From Ovoidimarina sp963698645 (GTDB taxonomy: Bacteria; Pseudomonadota; Alphaproteobacteria; Rhodobacterales; Rhodobacteraceae), in contig CAVORP010000007.1 in assembly GCA_963698645.1 (NCBI GenBank), forward strand, positions 558,001 through 622,000: DNA of 64,000 bases, given 5' to 3'. Below, piece by piece: positions 8,736 through 17,062 of the stretch. The notes beneath the pieces are model-generated. The model saw only the letters and a list, made by a program, of their open reading frames with translations, did not search any database and had not been told where the DNA came from. Position 1 is the first letter of the stretch; every line of letters starts with the position of its first letter. A program made the position numbers and the translations under genes.

Positions 8736-9717
8736 CTATTGGGCGGCGCGATAGGCGTCGACAATCGCCTTGCCGGTGTCACCAGCCGCTTCGAGCCATT
8801 CGTTGGTCATCGTTTCGCCGATGGCCTTGAGCTCTTCCACAAGTGCATCGCCTGCCCGACCAACGGTCATTCCGCCTGCTGCAAGACCTGCCAGCGTGAA
8901 GCCCGTGTATTCCTTTGCCCGCCAAGTGCCCGCATATTCGGCCATTTGTGCGCAGGCGTTGATGATGTTCTTGTTGGCATCCGAGGTGCCTTCCCAAACT
9001 TCGGAATTCACCATCACGTAGTTACGCGGCAACCATGCATCGACTTCGTAGAAATGGCTGAGGCTTTCCCAGACCTTGCGGTCATAGCCAGTTGCACCCG
9101 AAGACACCATGGATTCTGCCACGCCCGTCGCAAAGGCCTGACTGATTTCGGCGGCTTCGATTGTGACAGGCAGCATGCCCGTAAGCTCCGCCATCCGGTT
9201 CGTTGCGTTATTGTAAGAGCGGAACTTGACGCCGGCCATATCGGCGACCGAGTTCACTTCCTTGTTGAAGTACAGGCCCTGCGGTGGCCATGGCACGGAA
9301 TAGAGCAATGTCAGGTTCTGATCGGCCAAAACCTCTTCCATGTAGGGCTTTGCGATCTCCCAGAGCTTCGCATGTTCATCGAACGACGAGACGAGGAACG
9401 GGATCGAAGTCGACACCGAAAATCGGATCTTCGTTCTGGTGGCCGGACAGGAGTCGCTCGCCAATCTGGACCTGACCGGTCTGGATGGCACGCTTGATGT
9501 CGGCCCCTGCAAAGAGCGATCCGCCCGGATGGGTTGTGATCTCGATTTCGCCTCCGGTACCGGTGGTGACGCATTTGGCAAACTCTTCGCCAGTGACCGA
9601 ATGGAAATTCGAGCCCGCATATGCCATTGGCATATCCCATTTCTCTGCTGCTGCTGCGGGCGCTGCCGCCGCAACGGTCAGCGCGGTTGCCGCCATCAGG
9701 CTTGTCAGTGTCTTCAT
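8736..9717 (-). CDS. dctP: TRAP substrate-binding protein (DctP), frame broken once
   Basis: Periplasmic solute receptor of the TRAP transporter. It starts at ATG 9717 with a Sec signal (MKTLTSLMAATALTVAAAAPAAAAEKW). The first reading frame gives EEFAKCVTTGTGGEIEITTHPGGSLFAG...QIGERLLSGHQNEDPIFGVD, then breaks. Removing one A of the pair at 9407-9408 (plus strand) restores SIPFLVSSFDEHAKLWEIAKPY and the rest of the protein (KFRSYNNATNRMAELTGM, ending VDAYRAAQ at 8736). The restored length, about 326 residues, is normal for the family. The break is a one-base insertion like many others in this window, so I treat it as a likely sequence error rather than true gene loss. Confidence 0.88.
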
Positions 9718-9770
9718 GTCTAGTTCTCCCATGTTGTGTTTTGTTTGGTTCGTATCTTGTTCCGCTTGGT

Positions 9771-11013
9771 TCACTGAAATCGTGCAGGTGAGTAGGGGGA
9801 CACGTCAATGTTCGGGTTCCGACCCTGTATGAGTTGTGCAAGGATCCGACCCGTTTTGGGGCCAGCAGTCAGTCCAATATGGTGATGACCGAACCCGGCA
9901 TAGGCACCAGAAACGTTCGGAATTTCGCCAATGACGGGAATGGAGTCCACGGGTGCGGGGCGGTGGCCCATCCATTCCACTTCTTTCTTCCATGTCATTC
10001 CGGGAAATACGTCTTTTGCGTTCCGGCGCAGAAGTTCAAACGGTGCGCGCGAGGGTGGCGCGTCGAGTCCGCCGAATTCGACAATCCCTGCGAGCCGGAT
10101 CCGGCCGTCCATCGGCGTCGCGACGAACTTGCCCGCAGCGACCATGACTGGAGCGCGTGGCATTGCCGAAGGCTCCCAGAGCTCGAGGTGGTATCCACGT
10201 TCGGATTCGAGCGGCACTTTCAAGCCCAGCTTTGCGACCAGTGGCGCCGACCAGAACTCCGGTTGCAATGACGACCACGTCGCAGCTGAGGATTTCACCC
10301 CCGGCGCGAACGCCCGTGACGTGACCATTTTCCCTTACGATATCAGTAGCTTCCGCATTCAAGATGCGCCCGCCGCCTGTCATGATCTTTGCGGCGAGAT
10401 CTTTGACGTAGCGCCCCGGATCGGAGATACAGCCGTGGTTCCCCATCCGAATGGCAAAGTCCAATTCAGGCGTGAAGATCGGGTCATAGGCGTGAAAGTC
10501 ACGTCCTTCGAACTCGTCCCAGATGATCCCGTGCTTGCGGCGGATCGACCAACCAAATGCGTCTGCTTCGAAGGCCTGGCGGTTCTTGTAGAGATAAAGA
10601 TAGTCCGAGGGGACGATCCATTTCTCGGCGGGCGTGCCCCGGGCAAGCGCCTGATGTTCGGCAAGGCTGTCCCCTACGACACCATGGAGCGCTGTTGCAA
10701 TTCGCTCCGTATCAGATGCGTTTGCGTGACGCAGATAGCGGACGAGCCAAGGCAGCAGTTTGGGCAGATAGCTCGACCGCATGAAGAGAGGTTGGTTCGG
10801 GTCGAAAAGCATCCGGGGCGCTTTCTTGAGCAGGCCCGGAACCGTGACGGGAACAACGGAGCAGGATGCCAGAACACCGCCGTTTCCGTGGCTCGTGCCT
10901 TCGCCCGGTCCGGCTTTGTCGATGACGGTAACGTCACAGCCATCTCTTTGCAGCCAGAGCGCAGTCGAAACACCGACAATTCCGGCTCCGATTATCACGA
11001 CATGCCGTTTCAT
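9771..11013 (-). CDS. FAD-dependent D-amino-acid dehydrogenase-like oxidoreductase, frame broken once
   Basis: A DAO/DadA-family flavoprotein of about 413 residues. The N-terminus VVIIGAGIVGVSTALWLQRDG is the FAD-binding fold, followed by GEGTSHGNGGVLA. The first frame runs to DVVVIATGV; deleting one A of the pair at 10255-10256 (plus strand) joins it to WSAPLVAKLGLKVPLESERGYHLEL and the C-terminal GFGHHHIGLTAGPKTGRILAQL. DadA relatives oxidise D-amino acids or cyclic imino acids (such as cis-4-hydroxy-D-proline) and pass electrons to the respiratory chain. It lies just upstream of the TRAP genes and divergent from an amino-acid racemase, so a racemise-then-oxidise route is a reasonable inference. 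The single-base insertion is probably an artefact. Confidence 0.85.
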
Positions 11014-11088
11014 GGATGCGCTGATCGCTCAAACTGCATTACTTTGCCCAAGGCGAGACTTCGCGAACACTCTGCCCGATTCTGACAG

Positions 11089-11100
11089 AACGTCAACGTT
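11089..11100. promoter_or_regulatory. Inverted repeat between divergent dehydrogenase and racemase genes
   Basis: AACGT-CA-ACGTT is a perfect 5-base inverted repeat in the 228-base divergent promoter region. It is a possible operator shared by the two genes, but it is short and no cognate regulator can be named. Confidence 0.22.
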
Positions 11101-11241
11101 TTGTTGCTGTTTTGCCAAGGTGGAGTTCCTGTTCCCTGCCTTTCGGTCGAAACCCGGGCAGTGAAAGCATGACGCATCACGGCTTGACCTGACGATCAAT
11201 CAAACGAAACTCCGTTCCATGGTCGGCGCGCTACTTGCGGC

Positions 11242-12000
11242 ATGCGGGCGAAGAACTCGACTCTGGGGAAAGTGATTGTCATGATCGTAGCAGGCGGGAA
11301 GCCGATCTATGGTGCGCAGATCGGCATACTGATGCTCGATGCGGTGTTTCCTCGCATCCCCGGTGACATGGGAAATGCTGGAACTTGGCCTTTTCCGGTG
11401 CACTATCGGATTGTGAGGGACGCATCTCCGGACCGGGTGGTGCGGCGGGGCGCAGAGGGGCTCTTGGAACGGTTCATCGCCGAAGCAAAGGCTTTGGAGG
11501 CGGATGGGGTCGACGGGATTACCACAAATTGCGGGTTCCTGTCGCTCTATCAAGAGGAACTGGCGGCCGCGGTTTCCGTTCCAGTTGCGACTTCGTCCCT
11601 GATGCAGGTCGGGTTCGTAAACCGACTTCTTCCGGCGGGCAGGCGCGCCGGGATCCTGACGATATCGAGTTCTTCCCTGACCAAAGCCCATCTGGAAAAG
11701 GCAGGGGTTCCCGAGGGAACACCCATCGGAACGACCGAGGGCGGGCGGGAGTTCACGCAGGCCATTCTGGACAACCGGATGACGCTGGACGTCAATGCGG
11801 CACGGGCGGATCTTGTCGATGCCGCCCGGTCCATGCACGCGGACCATCCAGAACTTGGTGCGCTGGTTCTGGAGTGTACGAACATGACGCCCTATGCCGC
11901 CGATATCCGGGCCGCCACGGGTATCCCCGTCTTTAGCATGGTCGGGTTCGTGGAGTGGTTTCAGGCAGCGCTGTCACCGCGACGGTTTGCCGATCCCTGA
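11242..12000 (+). CDS. Aspartate/glutamate racemase-superfamily protein
   Basis: A protein of 252 residues of the Asp/Glu/hydantoin racemase superfamily. The two catalytic cysteines expected in this fold are visible in DGITTNCGFLSLYQEELA (about residue 94) and ALVLECTNMTPYA (about residue 214). Cofactor-independent racemases of this type invert amino acids or hydantoins through a two-base Cys/Cys mechanism. The N-terminal region GGKPIYGAQIGILMLD is shared with a roseobacter subgroup of unknown specificity. It is divergent from the FAD dehydrogenase at 9771-11013 and could supply it with a D-isomer. The actual substrate is unknown. Confidence 0.8.
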   Translation: MRAKNSTLGKVIVMIVAGGKPIYGAQIGILMLDAVFPRIPGDMGNAGTWPFPVHYRIVRDASPDRVVRRGAEGLLERFIAEAKALEADGVDGITTNCGFLSLYQEELAAAVSVPVATSSLMQVGFVNRLLPAGRRAGILTISSSSLTKAHLEKAGVPEGTPIGTTEGGREFTQAILDNRMTLDVNAARADLVDAARSMHADHPELGALVLECTNMTPYAADIRAATGIPVFSMVGFVEWFQAALSPRRFADP

Positions 12001-12010
12001 CGCCGATGGT

Positions 12011-13573
12011 TCAGAAGTAGATGTTATAGGCCTTTCGGATCGCCGCATCGACATCGGGCGGAAGCTGACATGGGGCGGTTGCAAGGATCTCATTCTTCCG
12101 CCGTTTGACGCGGTCGAGCAGCAGCGGACGATTTGCCTCCTGCCATTCCTTCGGGCTCATCCTGTTGCCGCAGGTCGGATAGATGTACTCGGTCTGCATC
12201 AGCGCGAGCGTCTGGTCGGTCCCAAGATAATGCCCGGGCCCATCAAGACAAACGGATTTCATGGCTTCGATCGAAACCGAGTCCTCTGTCACGTCGATGC
12301 CCCGGACGCAGCGAAGGACCTGTCCGATGATATCGTCGCCCAGTACGAGGCTTTCCTGGCAGAAGCCAAGAAGTGAGGCGTGCATCCCGGCGGCCTCGTA
12401 GACCATGTTGAGCCCCGAAAGACCTGCCAGCGTATTGGTGATCATCTGCTCCCATCCAGCCTGCATGTCCGGAAGTTTGCTATCCGAGATGCCGGCCGCG
12501 GCGCCGCCGGGAAGATTGTAGAATTTGTGCATCTGGGCGCATCCCGCAGTCAGCAGCGCTTGTTCCGCAGAGCCGCCAGACATGGCACCCGTCCGCAGAT
12601 CCGACACGAAGGGCCAGGTTCCAAAAATCGCCGGATGGCCGGGACTCACCGAATTGACGTAGACAATACCCGCAAGACATTCGGCGACCGCCTGAACAAT
12701 CGCCAGCGCGATCGGGGCCGGGGCCGTGGCACCCGCCTGTCCCGCCGACAGAAGAAGTACGGGCATGCCAGCGCGGATGCAATTCTCCATCGCCATGCAG
12801 CTTTCTTCGGCGAATTTCATCGGTGGGACGACAAAACAGTTCGAGTTCGAAATGAAGGGCCGCGCGCGCCATGTCGCCTCGTCCCCCGCAATCATGTGGA
12901 TGACGTCCATGCAGGGTGCGACGTGCGAAGGGTCGGAGAAAGAAGTTCCCACATGCTTGGTCGTGCCCGAACAGCAGGCAACGAGAGTATTGATATCCAT
13001 CTCGAGGTTGTCGACGACATCGCGGCAGACCATGGCCCTTTGAAAGAAGTGCAGGTTGTCGAGATGGTGGGTGATGCGCGCAGCATCATAGAGATCGCGG
13101 GCGGTTGTGTCGCGATAGTCGCCAGTCTCGGGATCGACGATATGCACGGCTGCGCCTGCAGTGCCGAAATGCACCCGGTTTCCCGAGAGGAAGAGATCGT
13201 GCTTGGCATCCCGGCTGAACAGGGTGATGTCGCGGGCAGCCAGTGCAAGCATGTCTTCGACAAGGGCGCGCGGAAAGCGCAAACGACCATCATCGCCGAG
13301 GATCGCCCCGGCGGCGGTCATCGCGTCGACACCGGATTGCGGAGCCTGTGACAGGCCGATCTGTTCGAGCGCGTCAAGCGCTGCCTCGTGGATGCGCAGG
13401 ACCTGCGCGTCGGTCAGGGGCCGGTATTGCCCCCCCGACAGGCCCGGGCGCACAGGACGAAGATCTTCGGCCAGCGGCGCGGCCCGGAGCGCAACGCGCG
13501 CAGCACGGCCTCCGGCGCGGCGGGATTTGGGATCGCCGTTTGGTTGGCCGATATCGCCTGTCGGATCGATCAT
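12011..13573 (-). CDS. MttB-family (trimethylamine methyltransferase-like) protein, non-pyrrolysine
   Basis: A corrinoid-dependent methyltransferase homologue of 520 residues. It carries the family TIM-barrel regions, for example YRPLTDAQVLRIHEAALDALEQIG, VHFGTAGAAVHIVDPETGDYRD and AGATAPAPIALAIVQAVAECLAGIVYVN. No in-frame amber codon interrupts it, so it belongs to the large non-pyrrolysine branch whose characterised members demethylate quaternary amines such as glycine betaine or proline betaine. No corrinoid protein (MttC-like) or reactivase gene lies nearby. It sits 49 bases downstream of the dehydrogenase/GcvT fusion on the same strand, so the two are probably cotranscribed. The specific substrate is not deducible from sequence. 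Confidence 0.87.
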   Translation of the reverse strand: MIDPTGDIGQPNGDPKSRRAGGRAARVALRAAPLAEDLRPVRPGLSGGQYRPLTDAQVLRIHEAALDALEQIGLSQAPQSGVDAMTAAGAILGDDGRLRFPRALVEDMLALAARDITLFSRDAKHDLFLSGNRVHFGTAGAAVHIVDPETGDYRDTTARDLYDAARITHHLDNLHFFQRAMVCRDVVDNLEMDINTLVACCSGTTKHVGTSFSDPSHVAPCMDVIHMIAGDEATWRARPFISNSNCFVVPPMKFAEESCMAMENCIRAGMPVLLLSAGQAGATAPAPIALAIVQAVAECLAGIVYVNSVSPGHPAIFGTWPFVSDLRTGAMSGGSAEQALLTAGCAQMHKFYNLPGGAAAGISDSKLPDMQAGWEQMITNTLAGLSGLNMVYEAAGMHASLLGFCQESLVLGDDIIGQVLRCVRGIDVTEDSVSIEAMKSVCLDGPGHYLGTDQTLALMQTEYIYPTCGNRMSPKEWQEANRPLLLDRVKRRKNEILATAPCQLPPDVDAAIRKAYNIYF

Positions 13574-13622
13574 TGCGGTCTCCTGTTTCCTGATAGTAGG
13601 ATCTTGTGGTCCATGGGGCGCG

Positions 13623-16067
13623 CTAACTGCGGAGACGCTCGTTTTTCGGGTCCCAAAGGGGTTGGTCTTCTTGAACGGTGGCCCGGCGCATGTCTCCGTA
13701 GATGTCGACCATCAATTCCGTGCCGGGCACGGTGAGGTCGCTGCGAAGCATGCCCAGCGCAATCGAGGAATTCACGCGATAGCCCCAACCGCCGCTGGTG
13801 GTTTCGCCCACCACTTTTCCGTCATGCCAGAGGGTCGACATATAAGGGGCATCGGCCTCGCCTGCGTCGACTTTCAGAATGACGAAGCGTTTCTTCACGC
13901 CCCGCTGCTTCTCTGCCAGTAGGGCCGCCTTGCCGGGGAAGTCCTGCAGCTTGTCGAATTTGATGAATCGGTCGAGGCCGCCTTCGAGGAGGCTGTAGTC
14001 GGTGGACAAATCGCCCTTCCAGGCGCGGTAGCCTTTCTCGATGCGCAAGGCGTTCAAGGCCCACATGCCGAAGGGCTTGGCACCTGCGTCGAGAATGGCG
14101 TCATAGATCGGCGGAATGCTTTCGAGCGGGGCGTGAACCTCCCAGCCCAGTTCGCCGGCAAAACTGACGCGGGCGAGGACGGCGGGGCGTCCGGCAATTG
14201 TCGACATCTGGTGGCTTAGCCAGGGTTGACCGAGATCGGCATCGGAGATCTTCGCTAAGAGGTCGCGGGATTTCGGGCCAGTCACGATAAGGGTGGAGAG
14301 GTCACGTGTGCGATCGACGAGCGTCAGCTTGTCCGGCAGGTCGCCGGCCAGCCATTCGTAGTCATGCCATTGGGCCGCGGCAGCCGTGATGAGCGTGTAG
14401 TCGTCTTCACCATTGCAGGCGACGGACATCTCGGTGACGATCCGGCCCCGGTCATCGGGGAAATAGGCCAGTGCAAGCCGTCCCGGCTTTGGCAATCCGC
14501 CCGCGATCTTCGAGAGCAGCCAGTCGGCTGCACCCGGTCCGGAGAGGTGGAACCGTGAGAATCCAGGCAGGTCGAGCACCCCCACCCCGTCGCGCACCGC
14601 TTCGCATTCCTCGCGGATGCGCTTCTCCCACGGTCCGGCGCGATTCCATGTTTCGGTAGATTCTATCGAGGTGTCGTCGCCAGGATGCGCGAACCAGTTG
14701 GCTCGTTCCCATCCGCCATAGGCGCCCATCTGGCCGCCCAGCGCCTTCACCTTGTCATGAACTGGCGACAGCTTGCGGTCGCGCCCCGCAGGCCAGGATT
14801 TCCACGGGAAATGCATGCCGTATTCGTGGCCGTAGATCTCCATCCCCTTCTCGATGCAGTGCTGCGGGTCGGTGTAGTCGGTGAAGCGCCGCGGATCACA
14901 GGACCACATGTCCCATTCGGTCGCGCCTTCAGTAATCCATTCCGCGAGGACCTTTCCCGCACCACCAGCCTGCGCGATCCCGAAGGTGAAGACGCATGCC
15001 TCGAACGCATTGGGCACACCAGGCATGGGGCCAATGAGCGGGTTGCCATCGGGGGCATAAGGGATCGGGCCGTTGATGACCTTGGACACGCCGGCGGTTC
15101 CCAGGAGAGGAACACGCGCCATCGCATCTTCGATATACCATTCGAGGCGATCAAGGTCGTCCGGATAGAGTTGGAAGCTGAAATCATCGGGCAGGGGATC
15201 GTCGGGTGTGATCCAGTGCGCCTTGCAGTTACGTTCATAGGGACCGAGGTTGAAGCCTGTCTTTTCCTGCCGGAGATAGTAGGAAGAATCGACATCCCGC
15301 AGCAGGGGCAGTTTGCGCCCATGTTCCTTTGACCATGCCTCGATCTCGGCGATCGGCTCTGACAGCAGATACTGGTGGCTCATCACCATCATCGGAACAG
15401 TACGGCCGCCATAGGGAACAAACCATTCGCCGACGCGCTGGGCATAGTAGCCGGCCGCGTTCACGACATACTCGCAGCGGATCTCTCCCTTCTCCGTCTC
15501 GACGACCCATTCGCCGTTTTCCCGCCGCACACCCGTGGCAGGGGTGAAGCGGAGGATCCTCGCGCCCAGATCGCGTGCGCCTTTTGCACAGGCCTGCGTC
15601 AGCTGCGCCGGATCGATATCGCCATCGTTGGGGTCGTAGAGCGCACCCGCGAGATCGTGCGTTTCGAGGAAGGGATAACGATCGCGTATGTCTCCTGCCG
15701 CAAGGATTTCGAGGTTGACGCCCTGATAGCGGCCCATGCCGCGGGCACGCTCGAACTCCTGCATACGTTCCTTTGAATGGCCCAGCCGTATTGAGCCGGT
15801 CACGTGGTAATTCATCGGGTAGTCGACGTCATCCGCGAGACCGCGATAGAGCTCAGTCGAGTAGCGCTGCATGTTCATGATCGACCAGGATGTCGAAAAG
15901 GTCGGGACGTTGCCGGCAGCATGCCAGGTCGACCCCGCGGTCAGCTCGTTCTTCTCGAGTAGCACACAATCAGTCCAACCGGCGCGGGCAAGGTGCAGGA
16001 GTGAGGAGGCACCAACGGCACCGCCACCAATGATCACGACCCGGGCGGTTGTCGGAAAGTCGGACAT
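13623..16067 (-). CDS. Dimethylglycine/sarcosine dehydrogenase-type flavoprotein fused to GcvT-like domain
   Basis: A two-domain enzyme of 814 residues. The N-terminal half is a DAO-type flavoprotein (VVIIGGGAVGASSLLHLARAGW, then ELTAGSTWHAAGNVPTF). The C-terminal half, from about residue 430, is a glycine-cleavage T-protein-like folate domain (GVGVLDLPGFSRFHLSGPGAADWL, ending in the GYRVNSSIALGML region). In known relatives the flavin half oxidises an N-methyl group and the GcvT half captures the one-carbon unit on tetrahydrofolate. This is the natural downstream step after demethylation of a quaternary amine, which fits the MttB-like gene in the same operon. It is divergent from a LysR regulator that probably controls it. 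Confidence 0.9.
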   Translation of the reverse strand: MSDFPTTARVVIIGGGAVGASSLLHLARAGWTDCVLLEKNELTAGSTWHAAGNVPTFSTSWSIMNMQRYSTELYRGLADDVDYPMNYHVTGSIRLGHSKERMQEFERARGMGRYQGVNLEILAAGDIRDRYPFLETHDLAGALYDPNDGDIDPAQLTQACAKGARDLGARILRFTPATGVRRENGEWVVETEKGEIRCEYVVNAAGYYAQRVGEWFVPYGGRTVPMMVMSHQYLLSEPIAEIEAWSKEHGRKLPLLRDVDSSYYLRQEKTGFNLGPYERNCKAHWITPDDPLPDDFSFQLYPDDLDRLEWYIEDAMARVPLLGTAGVSKVINGPIPYAPDGNPLIGPMPGVPNAFEACVFTFGIAQAGGAGKVLAEWITEGATEWDMWSCDPRRFTDYTDPQHCIEKGMEIYGHEYGMHFPWKSWPAGRDRKLSPVHDKVKALGGQMGAYGGWERANWFAHPGDDTSIESTETWNRAGPWEKRIREECEAVRDGVGVLDLPGFSRFHLSGPGAADWLLSKIAGGLPKPGRLALAYFPDDRGRIVTEMSVACNGEDDYTLITAAAAQWHDYEWLAGDLPDKLTLVDRTRDLSTLIVTGPKSRDLLAKISDADLGQPWLSHQMSTIAGRPAVLARVSFAGELGWEVHAPLESIPPIYDAILDAGAKPFGMWALNALRIEKGYRAWKGDLSTDYSLLEGGLDRFIKFDKLQDFPGKAALLAEKQRGVKKRFVILKVDAGEADAPYMSTLWHDGKVVGETTSGGWGYRVNSSIALGMLRSDLTVPGTELMVDIYGDMRRATVQEDQPLWDPKNERLRS

Positions 16068-16144
16068 GTCTTCTGTTCTCCCTCGATCTTGGCGCAGTAT
16101 TTACCGGGAACTCCGCCAGTTCAATTCACAAGTCGCATTGATAT

Positions 16145-16163
16145 TAATCGGAGTTGTCGATTA
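16145..16163. promoter_or_regulatory. Candidate LysR-type operator (interrupted palindrome)
   Basis: TAATC-N9-GATTA is a perfect five-base inverted repeat in the 105-base gap between the divergent dehydrogenase/GcvT gene and the LysR gene. LysR-type regulators typically bind an imperfect dyad of T-N11-A form in the divergent promoter region of their own gene and its target. Its position, 9 bases before the LysR ATG, is compatible with autorepression. Confidence 0.4.
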
Positions 16164-16172
16164 GATGTGTGC

Positions 16173-17048
16173 ATGCAGATGGAGTTGATCGAGACATTTC
16201 TGGATCTGTGCGAAACCCGCAGTTTCAATCGAACTGCAGAGCAGATGGGCGTGACTCAATCGACGGTTTCGGGCCGCATTCAGGCACTTGAGCGCGCTTT
16301 GGGATGCAGGCTCTTCGTCCGGAGCCGCGCGGGAACGCGGCTGACGACGGAGGGGCTTCGGTTCGAGCCCCATGCCCGCAGCCTGCGGCGAAGTTGGATC
16401 GAGGCCCTGAATGCAACCCGAGACAGATCGGCAGCTGCGCTTACCCTGCGGATCGGGATTCAGCAGGACCTTGTGATCGACCATGTGGGAGACTGGATCG
16501 GAACGCTGCGGGCCGTTCTTCCGGAGGCCGCACTTTATGTCGAGGCCGATTTCTCGGCGCAGATTTCCAGTGACGTCATCTCGGGCGAATACGAGATCGG
16601 GATCATCTATACGCCGAAACCGCATCCCGATCTTCATTTCGAGACATTGGGCGAAGTTACCTATCGGATGGTTTCTACGGATGTGACTTCGATCGCAGAG
16701 GTGTCGCTAGATTCCTATATCCTGCCGAATTTCTCACCGGCGTTTTCGCGGGTGCATGCCGCGCTGTTGCCGAACCTGTCATCGGCAAAGACAGCGAGCG
16801 GGCAGAATGCGATTGTCGCAGGTCTGGTGAGTTCGCTTGGGGGGGCGACCTATGTGCTCGATGCGACGGCGCGGGAACTCGTGGCTGCGGGGCATTGCAG
16901 CCTTGTTCGCGACGCTCCGACCATTGATCAGTCCGTCTATGCCGTGATCCACCTCCGGAACCGGCATCGTACACCATTCCGGCGCATGGTGCAGTTGATC
17001 CGGCAGCAGGTTTCCGGGGTGAGCATGGCGCGTTCGGGCGGCCGATAG
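16173..17048 (+). CDS. LysR-family transcriptional regulator
   Basis: A regulator of 291 residues from the ATG at 16173; an ATG six bases later is also possible. The first 60 residues are the LysR winged helix-turn-helix: ELIETFLDLCETRSFNRTAEQMGVTQSTVSGRIQALERALGCRLFVRS. The rest is the substrate-binding-like effector domain. It is divergent from the dehydrogenase/GcvT operon with a candidate dyad between them, so it probably controls that operon in response to a methylated amine. The effector is unknown. Its 3' end is 15 bases from the end of convergent dnaE2. Confidence 0.92.
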   Translation: MQMELIETFLDLCETRSFNRTAEQMGVTQSTVSGRIQALERALGCRLFVRSRAGTRLTTEGLRFEPHARSLRRSWIEALNATRDRSAAALTLRIGIQQDLVIDHVGDWIGTLRAVLPEAALYVEADFSAQISSDVISGEYEIGIIYTPKPHPDLHFETLGEVTYRMVSTDVTSIAEVSLDSYILPNFSPAFSRVHAALLPNLSSAKTASGQNAIVAGLVSSLGGATYVLDATARELVAAGHCSLVRDAPTIDQSVYAVIHLRNRHRTPFRRMVQLIRQQVSGVSMARSGGR

Positions 17049-17062
17049 ACCGCAGAAGGCGG

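Noticed and set aside
9931..11085. Open frame of 384 codons opposite the FAD dehydrogenase
   Set aside because: The minus-strand dehydrogenase explains the region on both sides of its frame break.
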